Source: Shimia sp. (GTDB lineage Bacteria; Pseudomonadota; Alphaproteobacteria; Rhodobacterales; Rhodobacteraceae). Taken from it: a stretch of 64,000 nt of DNA. Below the pieces are notes generated by a model that worked only from the letters and a program-made list of their open reading frames with translations, did not search any database and was not told the DNA's origin. The DNA is taken from assembly GCF_022448905.1 (NCBI RefSeq), contig NZ_JAKVCW010000003.1, positions 1 through 64,000 on the forward strand, given 5' to 3'. Shown here piece by piece: positions 26,789 through 36,491 of this stretch. The translations under genes were made by a program, and so were the position numbers. The first letter of the stretch is position 1, and each line of letters begins with the position of its first letter.

Positions 26789-27205
26789 ATGCAAACCGAG
26801 TTTCAAGTCGCCACGCGTGGTCCTGGGCTGTATGAGTTCACACGTGATATTACACGATGGGCGGCGCAAAGTGACCGTTCGGGATTGCTCACGCTGTTTG
26901 TGCGCCACACCTCGTGCAGTTTGCTCATTCAGGAAAATGCGGATCCGGAAGTGCAGACTGATTTGCAGAACTTCTTTCACCGCCTTGTGCCACCAACAAC
27001 CGATCCGTCAATGAGCTATCTGACCCACACCTACGAAGGGCCGGATGATATGCCCGCACATATCAAAGCGGCGATGATGCCGGTCTCACTCTCCATTCCG
27101 GTCTCAAACGGACAGCTGGCGTTAGGAACTTGGCAGGGGATTTACCTGTTTGAACACAGGAATGCGCCGCACACGAGACGTGTGACAGCGCATTTAGGTG
27201 CATGA
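26789..27205 (+). CDS. yjbQ: YjbQ family protein (UPF0047)
   Basis: A 138-residue protein of the YjbQ/UPF0047 family. Landmarks are RGPGLYEFTRDITRW, LFVRHTSCSLLIQENADP, SYLTHTYEGPDDMPAHIKAAMMPVSLSIPV and LGTWQGIYLFEHRN. The conserved His residues in VRHTSCS, LTHTYEG and MPAHIK are thought to bind metal. Family members are annotated as secondary thiamine-phosphate synthases, an activity seen in complementation but of uncertain physiological importance. Confidence 0.92.
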   Translation: MQTEFQVATRGPGLYEFTRDITRWAAQSDRSGLLTLFVRHTSCSLLIQENADPEVQTDLQNFFHRLVPPTTDPSMSYLTHTYEGPDDMPAHIKAAMMPVSLSIPVSNGQLALGTWQGIYLFEHRNAPHTRRVTAHLGA

Positions 27206-27351
27206 ATGGAAAGACCGTTGGGCCTTTGAAGTTGATATAGGGCCGTGGCGGAAAATCTTCAGGGGGAAAGCCGGATGTGTTTTCCCAGTAGCGCTTATCT
27301 TGGGGTGGCTTTTTGCCTCTACCCAAAGGCTTGTAGCTCTCCTATAGTGCC

Positions 27352-27360
27352 TGTGGATAA
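27352..27360 (-). promoter_or_regulatory. Consensus DnaA box upstream of nrdR
   Basis: TGTGGATAA, the exact complement of the TTATCCACA DnaA box. It lies 75 bases upstream of the nrdR start, near TTGGG...CCCAA. It could link nrdR to DnaA, but a nine-base match may be chance. Confidence 0.4.
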
Positions 27361-27434
27361 CTTGGGAAAATACCCAACCCACGCCGTAACTTATTGCGGC
27401 ACAGGCAAAGAGCAGATGAAACAAGGGGAAGTCT

Positions 27435-27902
27435 ATGCGCTGTCCGTTTTGCGGAAACATCGACACTCAGGTGAAAGATTCGCGGCCTGCGGAGGATCAT
27501 GTCTCGATCCGTCGTCGCCGGTTTTGCCCCGCGTGTGGCGGGCGGTTCACAACCTACGAACGTGTGCAGCTGCGCGATCTGGTGGTGGTGAAATCCAACG
27601 GCCGTCGCGAAGACTTTGATCGTGACAAGCTGGAGCGCTCGATCCGTATTTCCATGCAGAAACGCCCGGTGGAGCCAGAGCGCATCGATCAGATGATCAG
27701 CGGCATCGTGCGGCGTTTGGAGAGCATGGGCGAGACAGATATCCCCTCCAAGACCATTGGCGAGATTGTCATGGAAGCCCTAGCGCGGATTGATACCGTG
27801 GCCTATGTGCGCTTCGCCAGCGTCTACAAGAACTTCCAAGCCGCCGACGACTTTGATAAATTTGTAAGCGAACTGCGTCCCGACCCATCTCCTGAGGAGT
27901 AA
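27435..27902 (+). CDS. nrdR: Transcriptional repressor NrdR
   Basis: The 155-residue repressor of ribonucleotide reductase genes. A zinc ribbon ([18 protein letters not shown] ... [18 protein letters not shown]) is followed by an ATP-cone domain ([29 protein letters not shown]). The DNA-binding ribbon and nucleotide-sensing cone are complete. It heads the nrdR-ribD gene order that is common in alphaproteobacteria; ribD starts three bases after the stop codon. Confidence 0.97.
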   Translation: MRCPFCGNIDTQVKDSRPAEDHVSIRRRRFCPACGGRFTTYERVQLRDLVVVKSNGRREDFDRDKLERSIRISMQKRPVEPERIDQMISGIVRRLESMGETDIPSKTIGEIVMEALARIDTVAYVRFASVYKNFQAADDFDKFVSELRPDPSPEE

Positions 27903-27904
27903 AC

Positions 27905-29014
27905 GTGACTGATCGCCGTTACATGGCGTTGGCCCTTTCCTTGGGCCGGCGCGGTCAGGGTGTCTGCTGGCCAAACCCGGCCGTGGGTTGTGTCATTGTG
28001 AAAGACGGACGTGTTGTCGGGCGGGGCTGGACCCAGCCCGGTGGTCGGCCACATGCGGAGCCGGTGGCTTTGGCGCAGGCCGGTGCGGCCGCTCGTGGTG
28101 CCACGGCTTATGTGACGCTGGAGCCCTGTGCCCATCATGGGCAAACTCCGCCCTGTGCTGAAGCGTTGATCGCGGCGCAGGTGGCGCGTGTGGTGGTGGC
28201 TGTGGAAGACAGTGACGCGCGCGTGTCTGGGCGCGGGTTGGCGATGTTGCGCGAGGCGGGCATTGAAGTGACCACCGGCGTGCTTGCGTATGAAGCGGCA
28301 CGGGATCTCCAGGGGTTCTTTCTAAAAACCGATCTTGGGCGTCCGTTTCTAACCTTGAAGCTGGCGACCACATTGGATGGTCGGATTGCGACGGCTACAG
28401 GCGAAAGCCGCTGGATCACCGGGCCGGAGTCGCGCCGCGCTGTGCACGGCATGCGCCTGCGGCACGATGCGGTGATGGTGGGTGGCGGCACAGCGCGGGC
28501 GGATGATCCGTCGCTGACTGTGCGCGACTTTGGCGAGGTGGCGCAGCCGGTGCGCGTGGTGGTGTCGCGGCGATTGGATCTGCCTTTGATGAGTGTCTTG
28601 GCGCAGACGGCCAAAGACGTGCCGGTCTGGATTATTCACGGCAGAGACGCGGATGCCTCCTTGCAACAAACGTGGCGAGACCTCGGGGCGACGTTGTTGC
28701 CATGCCCGCTTGAGGGCGTGCATTTGTCTGCGAAAGGCGTGCTGGAAGCGCTTGGTAAACAAGGGCTAACGCGGGTGTTTTGTGAAGGCGGCGGGGCGCT
28801 GGCGGCGTCTTTGCTGGCGGCGGACATGGTGGACGAGTTAATCACGTTCTCCGCAGGTGTTGTCATCGGGGCCGAAGGCCATCCGGCGATCGGCGCCATG
28901 GGCTTGGCGCGATTGGGGGAGGCGCCGCGGTTTGACCTGGTGTCACACCAGCGCATGGGTCAGGACGTGATGAGCGTCTGGCACCGCATTGAGGCGCAGC
29001 GCCATCCGCGTTGA
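27905..29014 (+). CDS. ribD: Riboflavin biosynthesis bifunctional deaminase/reductase RibD
   Basis: Converts 2,5-diamino-6-ribosylamino-pyrimidinone phosphate in two steps: zinc-dependent deamination, then NADPH reduction of the ribose. The 369-residue product has the deaminase zinc site HAE (His50, Glu52) with PCAHHGQTPPC (Cys75, Cys84), and the C-terminal reductase (TLDGRIAT, FCEGGGALAASLLAADMVDEL). Start GTG 27905 with GAGGAG five bases upstream. Its usual partner ribE is displaced to 33.7 kb by the capsule genes on the opposite strand. Confidence 0.96.
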   Translation: MTDRRYMALALSLGRRGQGVCWPNPAVGCVIVKDGRVVGRGWTQPGGRPHAEPVALAQAGAAARGATAYVTLEPCAHHGQTPPCAEALIAAQVARVVVAVEDSDARVSGRGLAMLREAGIEVTTGVLAYEAARDLQGFFLKTDLGRPFLTLKLATTLDGRIATATGESRWITGPESRRAVHGMRLRHDAVMVGGGTARADDPSLTVRDFGEVAQPVRVVVSRRLDLPLMSVLAQTAKDVPVWIIHGRDADASLQQTWRDLGATLLPCPLEGVHLSAKGVLEALGKQGLTRVFCEGGGALAASLLAADMVDELITFSAGVVIGAEGHPAIGAMGLARLGEAPRFDLVSHQRMGQDVMSVWHRIEAQRHPR

Positions 29015-29017
29015 GCC

Positions 29018-31024
29018 TCAGCGCCAGAGCGATTGATAACTGGCGAACCGGCCTTGCAGTTTTGACAACAGGCGGTTGCCCCAACCGGGGTGCGGGATGT
29101 ATCCGGTGGCTAATCGTTCTAGGGCTACTTCGACAGGACAGGGCAGACCGGATACGGGGTCGCGATAACGCGGATAATCGATCAGTGCGGCATGTACGAG
29201 GCCTTCGAGACTTGGCTGCGCCGTGCGGCGCGCGGGAATGTCTCCGCGATCATCTGTTAGGCCCCAGCCCGCGTAGAATGGCGCGCCCAATGTGGTGACT
29301 TTGCAGCCGTGCAGCAGTGCTTCGAAGCCGGTAAGCGAGGTCATGGTCCAGACCTCTTCGACCTCTTTAAGAAGCGCGGCCATGTCGGCCTGATCTAGCA
29401 CCATATCAGCTAGTGCTTCCGCATCTTCGCGTGAGATTTGCCCTTTGCGCAGGCCAGCTTCGACATCGGGGTGGGGCTTATAAAGAATGCGGGCGGTTGG
29501 GTTGGCGGCGCGGGCGGCTTTCAGCAGGGCGAGGTTGGTCGTGATGCCAGTGGTGCCGGTGAGGATGGAGGCGTCGTCCTCGACTTGGCCAGGCACCAGA
29601 ATGCGGTGACCATCGGGTAGATCGAAGGAGGTGCCGCCAAGGTTATATTTGGTAATGCGATGTTTTTTCAACGCTTTAATAAGCCTCTCGGCACGCAGCT
29701 GTTGATCCGGGCGCAAGGTGGCGCGTTTTGTGATCAACCTCTCCAGTCTGCTTTCCTGTGTGGGATCGTAGTAGATACCGAGGTCATCACAGACCAAGGA
29801 CAAAGGTGGGACCAGCTCCGCCCCAAGGCCGCGGGAGCGCAGGAAGCCGTCTTCGATCCGTGTTGCACGTTCCGGGCCGGGTTTGCTGGCCCAGACCATG
29901 GCTGGGCGGGAGGAGTGCTTCTTGTCGAAGGTCAGGGCTTTGTACCGGCCAAAGAACTTTTGCAGCGGTTTGCGCTTCCATAGGCGCATGCCGAAAGCGT
30001 TCCAGCCGTGGCGATCTTCGCGCCATGCGCGGGATTGGGCGGCGAGCTGTTCAAGGCTGTCTTCGAGTTCACAGAGCTTGTCGCGGCAAGGATCATACCA
30101 TGTTGGGTAGAGGATCATCGCGGCGGCAAAAAGCTGTGCGCGGGTCAGGCGACGTTGGCGGTGGTAGAGCGGGAACTCGTCCTGTGTAAGCTCCCAGCCG
30201 GCGTAGAATGGTTGGCCAAAAATGCGCGGTTTGTGACCGGCGAGAATGGCTTCGAAGCCAAGTTGTGAGGAGACCGTGTAGACGGCAATGGCGCCGTCGA
30301 GCAGTATCCAGGGGCTGATGGGATCGGTGTAGAGCGCGACGTTGTCGCGGGTGTCTTTTTCACTGTAGTAACCCGCGCGGGCGCCGTTCTGGGTTTCTGG
30401 GTGGGTCTTGATCAAGATGCGCGCGCCAGGGTTCTCCTCCTGCGCCATGACCAGCATCTCTTGGAAGCGCAGATCATTGGCTCCAGAGGCGGTAACGGCC
30501 GCATCATCGCGGGTTTGGTCGATCACCAGCACATAGCCTGGATCGGGGGCAGGCAGGTCCGGATCAACCGCGGCGTACTTGGTGAGGTGGTTTTCCTTGA
30601 GCCGTTCAATGGCGCCACGGGCGCGGTTCAAAAGGACCGAGTCGTCCAGCGGTTCGTGCTTGAGAAGGCGTTCTAGATCAGAGGGTTGGTTGGGATCAAA
30701 ATGCGGACAGGTGCCATCGATCATCAGGCCGATAGGGGGCTCTTTGCCGGTGCGTCCGGGGAAGAGGGAACGCAGGAAGGCGTCTTCGACATAAAGCTGC
30801 GATGCGCCGGTTTTTTCCGCCATGGCGTGGCCGCGATGGGCGGTGGGGCTGTTGCCCCAGATCGCGATCAGGTCCTCAGACGTGGTGCGGCCGAAACGCA
30901 GCTCATACCCTGCGAGCGACAGAATGCGGCGCAGGCGTTTCTGGAAAAAGAAACCGCCGTTGAATGCAAAAAGCCGCCGGGGATTGGTGTTCCCGGCGGC
31001 TTCTTCGGTTGTTGGGTTAATCAA
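29018..31024 (-). CDS. kpsC: Capsular polysaccharide synthesis protein KpsC (Kdo transferase)
   Basis: A 668-residue member of the KpsC family, which adds the beta-Kdo linker on phosphatidylglycerol for group 2 capsules. It has two related halves, each with the motif GYVLVIDQTRDDAAV or HRILVPGQVEDDASI (the QxxxD pattern), then PGARILIKTHPE or PTARILYKPHPDVE, and GFEAILAGHKPRIFGQPFYAGWELT or GFEALLHGCKVTTLGAPFYAGWGLT. This is the two-domain GT99/GT107 arrangement. TTG start at 31024, with AGGTGG upstream. It ends four bases from ribD, tail-to-tail. Confidence 0.93.
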   Translation of the reverse strand: MINPTTEEAAGNTNPRRLFAFNGGFFFQKRLRRILSLAGYELRFGRTTSEDLIAIWGNSPTAHRGHAMAEKTGASQLYVEDAFLRSLFPGRTGKEPPIGLMIDGTCPHFDPNQPSDLERLLKHEPLDDSVLLNRARGAIERLKENHLTKYAAVDPDLPAPDPGYVLVIDQTRDDAAVTASGANDLRFQEMLVMAQEENPGARILIKTHPETQNGARAGYYSEKDTRDNVALYTDPISPWILLDGAIAVYTVSSQLGFEAILAGHKPRIFGQPFYAGWELTQDEFPLYHRQRRLTRAQLFAAAMILYPTWYDPCRDKLCELEDSLEQLAAQSRAWREDRHGWNAFGMRLWKRKPLQKFFGRYKALTFDKKHSSRPAMVWASKPGPERATRIEDGFLRSRGLGAELVPPLSLVCDDLGIYYDPTQESRLERLITKRATLRPDQQLRAERLIKALKKHRITKYNLGGTSFDLPDGHRILVPGQVEDDASILTGTTGITTNLALLKAARAANPTARILYKPHPDVEAGLRKGQISREDAEALADMVLDQADMAALLKEVEEVWTMTSLTGFEALLHGCKVTTLGAPFYAGWGLTDDRGDIPARRTAQPSLEGLVHAALIDYPRYRDPVSGLPCPVEVALERLATGYIPHPGWGNRLLSKLQGRFASYQSLWR

Positions 31025-31026
31025 GA

Positions 31027-32175
31027 TCAGCCACCTGTGCTAATACCGCCCACTTCCAAGAGCGTGTCGGCCGATGTCAAAGTGCCGGTGATGGCTGAAA
31101 TGGTTTTGTTCCAGGTGGTGATCGGCGCTTCGGTCACGTAAAGCGTGTCGCCGTCGCGGACGATGAAGTCACGGGCGGTGAACATGCCGTTTGGCTTGGT
31201 CAGGTTCAGTACGTAGACCATACGCTGTGCGCCATCGAGGTCTTTACGGCCCAAGACATTGTTAGCGACCACGTCTGCTTCGTTGCGGAAGATGAACACG
31301 CCGGTTGGGTCACTGGAGGTGGCAACCAAGCCGCCAACCTGGGCAATGGCCTCAATCGCGGAGAGGTCTTTGGTGAAGAAGTTCACGCGACTCTGGGTGC
31401 CCGTGGCGCCAAGCGCGGTGAAGGCGCGGGTGTCTTCTTCGACCAGAATGCGGTCACCGCCGCGCAGGGCAATGTCGAGTTCTGGGTTGTCATAAAGATC
31501 CTGGAACCAGATCTGGCCGGTTTCCCTGCCGCGCAGAACGGTGATCTGGGCGATCTCCGGCACGATGGTCACGCCGCCAGCTTGTGCCAGCATGGTGGAG
31601 AGCGTGCGGGTTGGGCGCTCGATAGGGTAGACGCCTTGTGCACCCACGGTGCCCACTAGCGAGACAGTGGAGCCGTCGCCAGCCGCGCGGCGGACTTCGA
31701 CCTGTGGATCGGGTGTCTGCTCTTCGAGTTTGGCGGAAATGATGCGGCGGATGCCTTCGGGCGTGTTGCCTGCTGCGCGGATGCGGCCGGCGTAGGGCAC
31801 AAAGATAAAGCCTGCGCCGTCGACCTGAACTTCCTCAAGCACCGCAGCCACTTGGCCTTCTGGACCCAACAGCGGCTTGTCGACGTTTTCCCAGATTGTG
31901 AGGGCCAAGATGTCGCCGGGACGAATCGTATCGGAGCCAAGTTGGCCGGCGTTTTTGAAGCTGTCGGAGAAACCAAGCGCGGGCACAACGGCGGTGGCGC
32001 GTGACACCCGGTCGTTCACTTCAACAATAAAGGCATCGCCTTCTTTCTGCACGGAACCCGCGTAGATTTCGCTTTTGTTGGGGCCGGAGCGCGGCACAAG
32101 GTTACATGCGGCAACGGTGCTCGCCAGAGTCAACACTACGGCGCACTTCCCCCATCGGGATGCAAAGGATTTCAC
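31027..32175 (-). CDS. Capsule export outer-membrane lipoprotein (Wza/KpsD type)
   Basis: A 382-residue outer-membrane polysaccharide export protein. Lipobox VAAC (near residue 24) follows a signal peptide. A polysaccharide export domain starts with IRPGDILALTIWENVDKPLLGPEG and includes FVPYAGRIRAAGNTPEGIRRII, then SLBB-type repeats with SLVGTVGAQGVYPI, TRTLSTMLAQAGGVT and DGDTLYVTEAP. GTG start at 32175, with GAGGAG upstream. It pairs with kpsC two bases downstream and kpsS 94 bases upstream, forming a capsule Kdo-linker and export group. The ABC transporter genes (kpsM, kpsT, kpsE) are not in the window. Confidence 0.9.
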   Translation of the reverse strand: MKSFASRWGKCAVVLTLASTVAACNLVPRSGPNKSEIYAGSVQKEGDAFIVEVNDRVSRATAVVPALGFSDSFKNAGQLGSDTIRPGDILALTIWENVDKPLLGPEGQVAAVLEEVQVDGAGFIFVPYAGRIRAAGNTPEGIRRIISAKLEEQTPDPQVEVRRAAGDGSTVSLVGTVGAQGVYPIERPTRTLSTMLAQAGGVTIVPEIAQITVLRGRETGQIWFQDLYDNPELDIALRGGDRILVEEDTRAFTALGATGTQSRVNFFTKDLSAIEAIAQVGGLVATSSDPTGVFIFRNEADVVANNVLGRKDLDGAQRMVYVLNLTKPNGMFTARDFIVRDGDTLYVTEAPITTWNKTISAITGTLTSADTLLEVGGISTGG

Positions 32176-32269
32176 TGCTCGGTCTCCTCGACCTGATTAT
32201 TCTGCCTCAGTTTTTTGAGACAACTTACAGAAATCCTAACTAAAAATCCAGCGCTAGACCTTGTGGTCG

Positions 32270-33562
32270 CTATTTCACCAGACGCAACTGTTGCCTTGGT
32301 GCCGCTGTGCCAGCTGCCAGCGCCTGATACGGATCGAGGTCTGACAGCATCATGTCCACCACCTGGCGCATCAAACGACGGCGGCCACGGGCGGAGTAAA
32401 AGCCGCCTGGAACCTGACTGGTTTCAAGCAGATAGCGGCGATAAGTCTTATACGCGCGGTTGTCGGGCCGCATGGCGGCGGCGAAGAATTCCGGCAAAGG
32501 CTGCGTGCTGACAAACTCGGGCTGGTTGAACACCGCGTCGCCAAAGGCCTTGATCGGAATGCCACGCCAGAGCACCTGTTGTGCGGCGGTGGAGTTCACG
32601 GTCACGGCAGTGCGGGTGTCATTCAGGAGTTGGGCAAGCTTGCCGCCGCGCACGTAGTGCACGCGTTTGGACACGCCGAACTGCGCGGACAGCCTGCGGA
32701 TTTCTTTGCGCAAGGGCACGCGGCCGTCCTCAAGCGGATGGGCTTTGAACACCAGATGGTGATGCTGCGGCGCGCTGTCGGCGAAGTTCTCAATCACCAG
32801 CGACAGGAAGTCGGACATCGTGTCAAATGGCGAGTGCTTCTGAAAGCTGCTGTCGTGTTCGAGTTGCAGCAGCGCGAGATGATACGGGAAGCCGCCGTAA
32901 CGGATGCGCAGCGTGGCGATGCGGCGTTCGATGGCGTGGAGCGGCATCAGCAGAAGCCGTTGCAAATACAGCTGAAATTCAAGTGTGACCGACAAGGATC
33001 GGTGCGGTTTGAAATTGCGGAACTTACGGTTGGTGAACATCACAAACCAGTGGTAGAGCGCGCCATAGAAGACGTGGTGGCGCATGTCGCCCCAATGGCC
33101 CGGTGGCATCGGGGTTTCCATATCGGAGCCTTCCAGCGCTTTCTCCATCTGCGCGATGTCCATGTTCATCAGGCGCGAGTTGCCATTGGAGCCGCCGCGC
33201 TCATAGGTCACCCAATAGGGACGCAGGTAGCCTTCCTCAAAGACATGCACGCGGATGCCCGACGCTTTGGAGATCTCCACCGCCTGCGCATGGATCGGGC
33301 GCACGTCACCATAGAGCACAATGTCGGTAACGCCTTTGTCGGTCAGGATATTTTTGTAAGTCTCGGGCCAGGCCTCGGGCGTGTCCAGATAAGGAATGAA
33401 GCTTTTCTGGTGCGGCCAGAAGGCGCGGTCCCCGGCGTTGAACCCGACCCGCCAGACCGTGGCGCCAGAGCGGCGCAACATGCGTGCCAGCGCTGCAAAA
33501 AACGGCCCGTGGGGGCCTTGCAGGAACAGGAACACTTTGTTGTCGCCGGACGGAATTGTCAT
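32270..33562 (-). CDS. kpsS: Capsular polysaccharide synthesis protein KpsS (Kdo transferase)
   Basis: A KpsS-type alpha/beta-Kdo transferase (about 430 residues) that starts the poly-Kdo linker for capsule chains. It starts FLFLQGPHGPFFAALARML, then DIVLYGDVRPIHAQAVEISKASGIRVHVFEEGYLRPYWVTYERGG, HHHLVFKAHPLEDG and AVTVNSTAAQQVLWRGIPIKAFGDAVF. The last of these is typical of the nucleotide-sugar binding half. Start is set at ATG 33562 rather than an upstream TTG in the same frame. The gene is divergent from ribE. Confidence 0.9.
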   Translation of the reverse strand: MTIPSGDNKVFLFLQGPHGPFFAALARMLRRSGATVWRVGFNAGDRAFWPHQKSFIPYLDTPEAWPETYKNILTDKGVTDIVLYGDVRPIHAQAVEISKASGIRVHVFEEGYLRPYWVTYERGGSNGNSRLMNMDIAQMEKALEGSDMETPMPPGHWGDMRHHVFYGALYHWFVMFTNRKFRNFKPHRSLSVTLEFQLYLQRLLLMPLHAIERRIATLRIRYGGFPYHLALLQLEHDSSFQKHSPFDTMSDFLSLVIENFADSAPQHHHLVFKAHPLEDGRVPLRKEIRRLSAQFGVSKRVHYVRGGKLAQLLNDTRTAVTVNSTAAQQVLWRGIPIKAFGDAVFNQPEFVSTQPLPEFFAAAMRPDNRAYKTYRRYLLETSQVPGGFYSARGRRRLMRQVVDMMLSDLDPYQALAAGTAAPRQQLRLVK

Positions 33563-33712
33563 AACGGTCAAACCTATACGCCTTCTCTTAAGGGGATGTT
33601 AGCCCAGCGGCGTGGCAAAAATATGGTCATGACTTGCCGCGGCTTGGGCGGCTTGTCTTGGGGCGGTTCGGGCTGTAGGTCTTAGGCCGATCACAGCTAT
33701 GGAGCGCGGCCC

Positions 33713-34303
33713 GTGTTTACCGGAATTATCACTGATGTTGGCGAAATTGTTGCCCTGGAGCAGCGCGGCGACCTGAAGGCGCGCATCAAGACCGCCTATG
33801 ACACCAAAGGTATTGAGCTGGGCGCGTCGATTGCCAGCGATGGGGTGTGTCTCACCGTAATTGCCTTGGGCGATGACTGGTATGATGTTGAAATTTCAGC
33901 GGAAACCGTGTCCAAAACCAATCTTGGCGATTGGCGTGAAGGGCGGCCTGTGAACTTGGAACGTGCGCTGAAGGTGGGCGACGAGTTGGGTGGCCATATC
34001 GTGTCCGGCCATGTGGACGGCGTGGCCGAGATTGTCGCGATGAAAGACGAGGGCGACAGCACACGGTTTACTTTCAAAGCCCCGGAAAGCCTGGCAAAAT
34101 TCATTGCGTCCAAAGGCTCTGTGGCGCTGAATGGCACGTCTTTGACGGTGAATGAGGTCGATGGCTGCGACTTTGGCGTGAACATCATTCCGCATACCAA
34201 AGAGGTCACCACCTGGGGTCATGCCAAAGTCGGCGACAAGATCAACCTCGAGATCGACACGCTGGCGCGCTATGTGGCGCGGCTGGCGGAGATGGGGTCT
34301 TAA
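33713..34303 (+). CDS. ribE: Riboflavin synthase, alpha subunit
   Basis: Dismutates 6,7-dimethyl-8-ribityllumazine to riboflavin. The 196-residue protein starts MFTGIITDVGE at a GTG and has two lumazine-binding repeats. Ligand motifs include GASIASDGVCLTVI, SAETVSKTNLGDW and, in the second repeat, KGSVALNGTSLTVNEVDG with NIIPHTKEVTTWG. GGAG ten bases upstream is the only weak point of the start call. The gene is isolated from ribD by the capsule block and from ribB by sigZ, a dipeptidase and a GST gene. Confidence 0.96.
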   Translation: MFTGIITDVGEIVALEQRGDLKARIKTAYDTKGIELGASIASDGVCLTVIALGDDWYDVEISAETVSKTNLGDWREGRPVNLERALKVGDELGGHIVSGHVDGVAEIVAMKDEGDSTRFTFKAPESLAKFIASKGSVALNGTSLTVNEVDGCDFGVNIIPHTKEVTTWGHAKVGDKINLEIDTLARYVARLAEMGS

Positions 34304-34414
34304 GCCAACGCGCGCTGTGCGCAACACGTCGGTATTCCATCTGTATCGCGGCTGTTTTGCGGAGGTGCGATTTTTGCGCCTGTTGCATCGGTGATTGGCA
34401 TTAAGATTTTGAAG

Positions 34415-34460
34415 GCTGGGGGCCAGCCCCCAGACCCCCGGGATATTTTGGGAATGAGAA
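34415..34460 (-). repeat. Dispersed intergenic repeat, copy B (inverted)
   Basis: Read on the minus strand: TTCTCATTCCC, AAATATCCCGGGGG and then GGGGGCTGGCCCCC. It lies between ribE and sigZ in the orientation opposite to both genes. Confidence 0.8.
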
Positions 34461-34543
34461 TGTTGGGCCGTGCATTGAGAGGCGGGCCTTGCAGTCTGTC
34501 ATCCAACGTCCCAGTCTTGGGGGAGCAACGCGGGACAGGTGAG

Positions 34544-35089
34544 ATGCAGTTGGATCAGATTTGGCAGGACTACAGCGGCGCCTTACGGGGCTTTCTGCGC
34601 AAGCGGGTGGCCAACGAGGCGGATGTGGAGGATTTGCTGCAGGAGATCCTGATCAAGACCCATGCACATTTGTCCGACGTTCGTGATCCGGCGGCGCTGC
34701 GCGCTTGGTTGTTTCAGGTGGCGCGCAATGCGACGGTGGATTTTTACCGCACGCGAGGCAAGGCGCAGGCCATCGATGCAGATGACCTTTGGTATGGGCA
34801 CGCCGAAGAGGCGAGTGCGTTGCGTGACTTGGAAGGCTGCGTCGGCGTATTCCTCTCCGCCTTGCCAGATAAGGATGCCGCGTTGCTGCGGGCTGTGGAC
34901 CTGGAGGGGCGGCGTCAAAAAGAGGTCGCTGCCGAAATGGGGGTGGCCTACAGCACGCTCAAATCTCGCGTGAAGGCCGCGCGAGAGAAGATGGCGGATC
35001 AGTATCGCGCTTGCTGCGCGATGGAACTGGGCGCGCAGGGAGAGATCCTTGACTACGCCCCCAGAGAAAAGCGCTGTGGCGGGTGTTGA
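34544..35089 (+). CDS. sigZ: RNA polymerase sigma factor SigZ (ECF type)
   Basis: A 181-residue extracytoplasmic-function sigma factor of the SigZ subgroup. Region 2 (LRGFLRKRVANEADVEDLLQEILIKTHAHLSDV, LRAWLFQVARNATVDFYR) and region 4 (LPDKDAALLRAVDLEGRRQKEVAAEMGVAYSTLKSRVKAAREKM) are both clear. The C-terminal tail after region 4 (GEILDYAPREKRCGGC) carries the SigZ-type cysteine pair. Start ATG 34544 is chosen, since the long upstream in-frame extension runs through repeat copy B. No anti-sigma gene is adjacent; the tail suggests possible redox or metal sensing, which is inference. Confidence 0.85.
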   Translation: MQLDQIWQDYSGALRGFLRKRVANEADVEDLLQEILIKTHAHLSDVRDPAALRAWLFQVARNATVDFYRTRGKAQAIDADDLWYGHAEEASALRDLEGCVGVFLSALPDKDAALLRAVDLEGRRQKEVAAEMGVAYSTLKSRVKAAREKMADQYRACCAMELGAQGEILDYAPREKRCGGC

Positions 35090-35095
35090 GCCAGA

Positions 35096-36343
35096 TCAGC
35101 GGTTGAAGAATTTGCCTTCCAACTCCTGACGCAGGCGCAGGCGTTCGGGGTATTCCTGTAGGAATTGCTCCGGCGGTTTGCCTTCCCAGACTTGGGCAAA
35201 GACGCGCATTTTGTTGCCGCCGTAGATTTTGGCGAGGTCTTCGTTGCTGTAGCCGCGTGCCCAGAGATCATCAGTGATGGCGGCGAGGATTTTTGCGAGT
35301 TCGCCGTTGCCGGTGGCGCCTTTGTTAAAGGCGTCAATCATATAGCCGCCGTCGTTGTACATATCGGCGTTGGCTGTGGCGAAGTCGACCACCAATTGGG
35401 TGGAGAACATGTCATCGGTGGCGATGCCGACGTGGTCCACGCCCACGAGTTTCACATAGTAGTCGATCATGTCTGCGGCCTGCGCAGGGGAGATGTTTTC
35501 CGGCCAGATGCCGTCCATCATCCACTCCGTAAATGTGGGGGAGATATAGCCGCCGGATTTGGCCGCACGCAGGGCTTCGTCATCGGGAATGGTGCGGTAG
35601 CAGCCTTGTGGCGTGGCGTTGGGCTCGTTTTTGTAGAGGCCGGCCGGAACCGAGTGGGTGTAAACATAAGGCACGCCGGGGTAGGTGGCATCCACATAGT
35701 CCATGGCGTCATTGGCGGTTTTGGAACCGGTGTGGCTGAGATCGAGCAGGATGCCAAAGCGCACCATTTCGTCGATCACCTTTTTGCCCCAGGGCGTGAG
35801 GCCAATGTCGCGGCCGTTTTGGGCGGCCAGTTGACCCGAGCCGGTGCGGAAGATGTCGTTGTAAGCCAGGATCATGGATTTGACGCCGATGTCCTTGAGC
35901 GCGGCCATCTTTTTCAGATCACCGTTAAGGATGGTGGCGGTCTGGCTGTTCCAGATCACCGCGGTTTTGCCTTGCAGATGCGCGGCCTCAATGTCGCGGG
36001 TTTCGTTCACGATCAGGTAGTTTTCCGGCTGCTGCGCCATGGCCGCGCGGAAGTGGTAGTGCTGCTCCAGAAAGGTCTCCCAGGACATGTCGGCGGCGGC
36101 GAGGGTCATTTCATGGCCGGTGATACCGTTGTCGCGCGCCCGCTGGAAGTAGGTGTGCAGTTGTTCATATTCGGTCCAGCCGGTGCCGTAGGGGCTGGCC
36201 AACATGCCAAGCACAATGGTGTCTTTCACAAACTGCGTGGCCTCCGGGCTGGCCTCCCAGGTCTTGCTTTCTTCACTGCCAAAGGCCGGCAGGGCCAGAC
36301 AGGCGGCGGTCAGGGCGGCAAAAGACACAGTTCGCAAGGACAT
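35096..36343 (-). CDS. Membrane-type dipeptidase (peptidase M19), exported
   Basis: A 415-residue zinc dipeptidase of peptidase family M19. A signal peptide ([22 protein letters not shown]) directs it to the periplasm. Family landmarks include [46 protein letters not shown] (with the zinc-binding His), YTHSVP, and [12 protein letters not shown] toward the C-terminus. Some M19 ligands are not readily matched, so activity is likely rather than certain. Start ATG 36343 is chosen, as a longer upstream in-frame start would ruin the signal peptide; GGAGAG lies upstream. Divergent from the GST gene. Confidence 0.88.
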   Translation of the reverse strand: MSLRTVSFAALTAACLALPAFGSEESKTWEASPEATQFVKDTIVLGMLASPYGTGWTEYEQLHTYFQRARDNGITGHEMTLAAADMSWETFLEQHYHFRAAMAQQPENYLIVNETRDIEAAHLQGKTAVIWNSQTATILNGDLKKMAALKDIGVKSMILAYNDIFRTGSGQLAAQNGRDIGLTPWGKKVIDEMVRFGILLDLSHTGSKTANDAMDYVDATYPGVPYVYTHSVPAGLYKNEPNATPQGCYRTIPDDEALRAAKSGGYISPTFTEWMMDGIWPENISPAQAADMIDYYVKLVGVDHVGIATDDMFSTQLVVDFATANADMYNDGGYMIDAFNKGATGNGELAKILAAITDDLWARGYSNEDLAKIYGGNKMRVFAQVWEGKPPEQFLQEYPERLRLRQELEGKFFNR

Positions 36344-36491
36344 GGGGCTCTCCAAAAAATACATGAAATTTGAACGCAGTATGTGGAAGGGTCGCAAAAA
36401 AACCAAGGCTGATGGAAAAAGTTTGAGAAATCTGTCGTCTTTTTCCCGTCTCGCGCGTCTTCAGGTCAAAGAGATCAAAAGGACACAGACA

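Noticed and set aside
35165-36373. Long open frame antisense to the M19 dipeptidase (402 codons)
   Set aside because: Low-complexity His/Gly/Val-rich translation with no family, while the sense strand is a clear enzyme.
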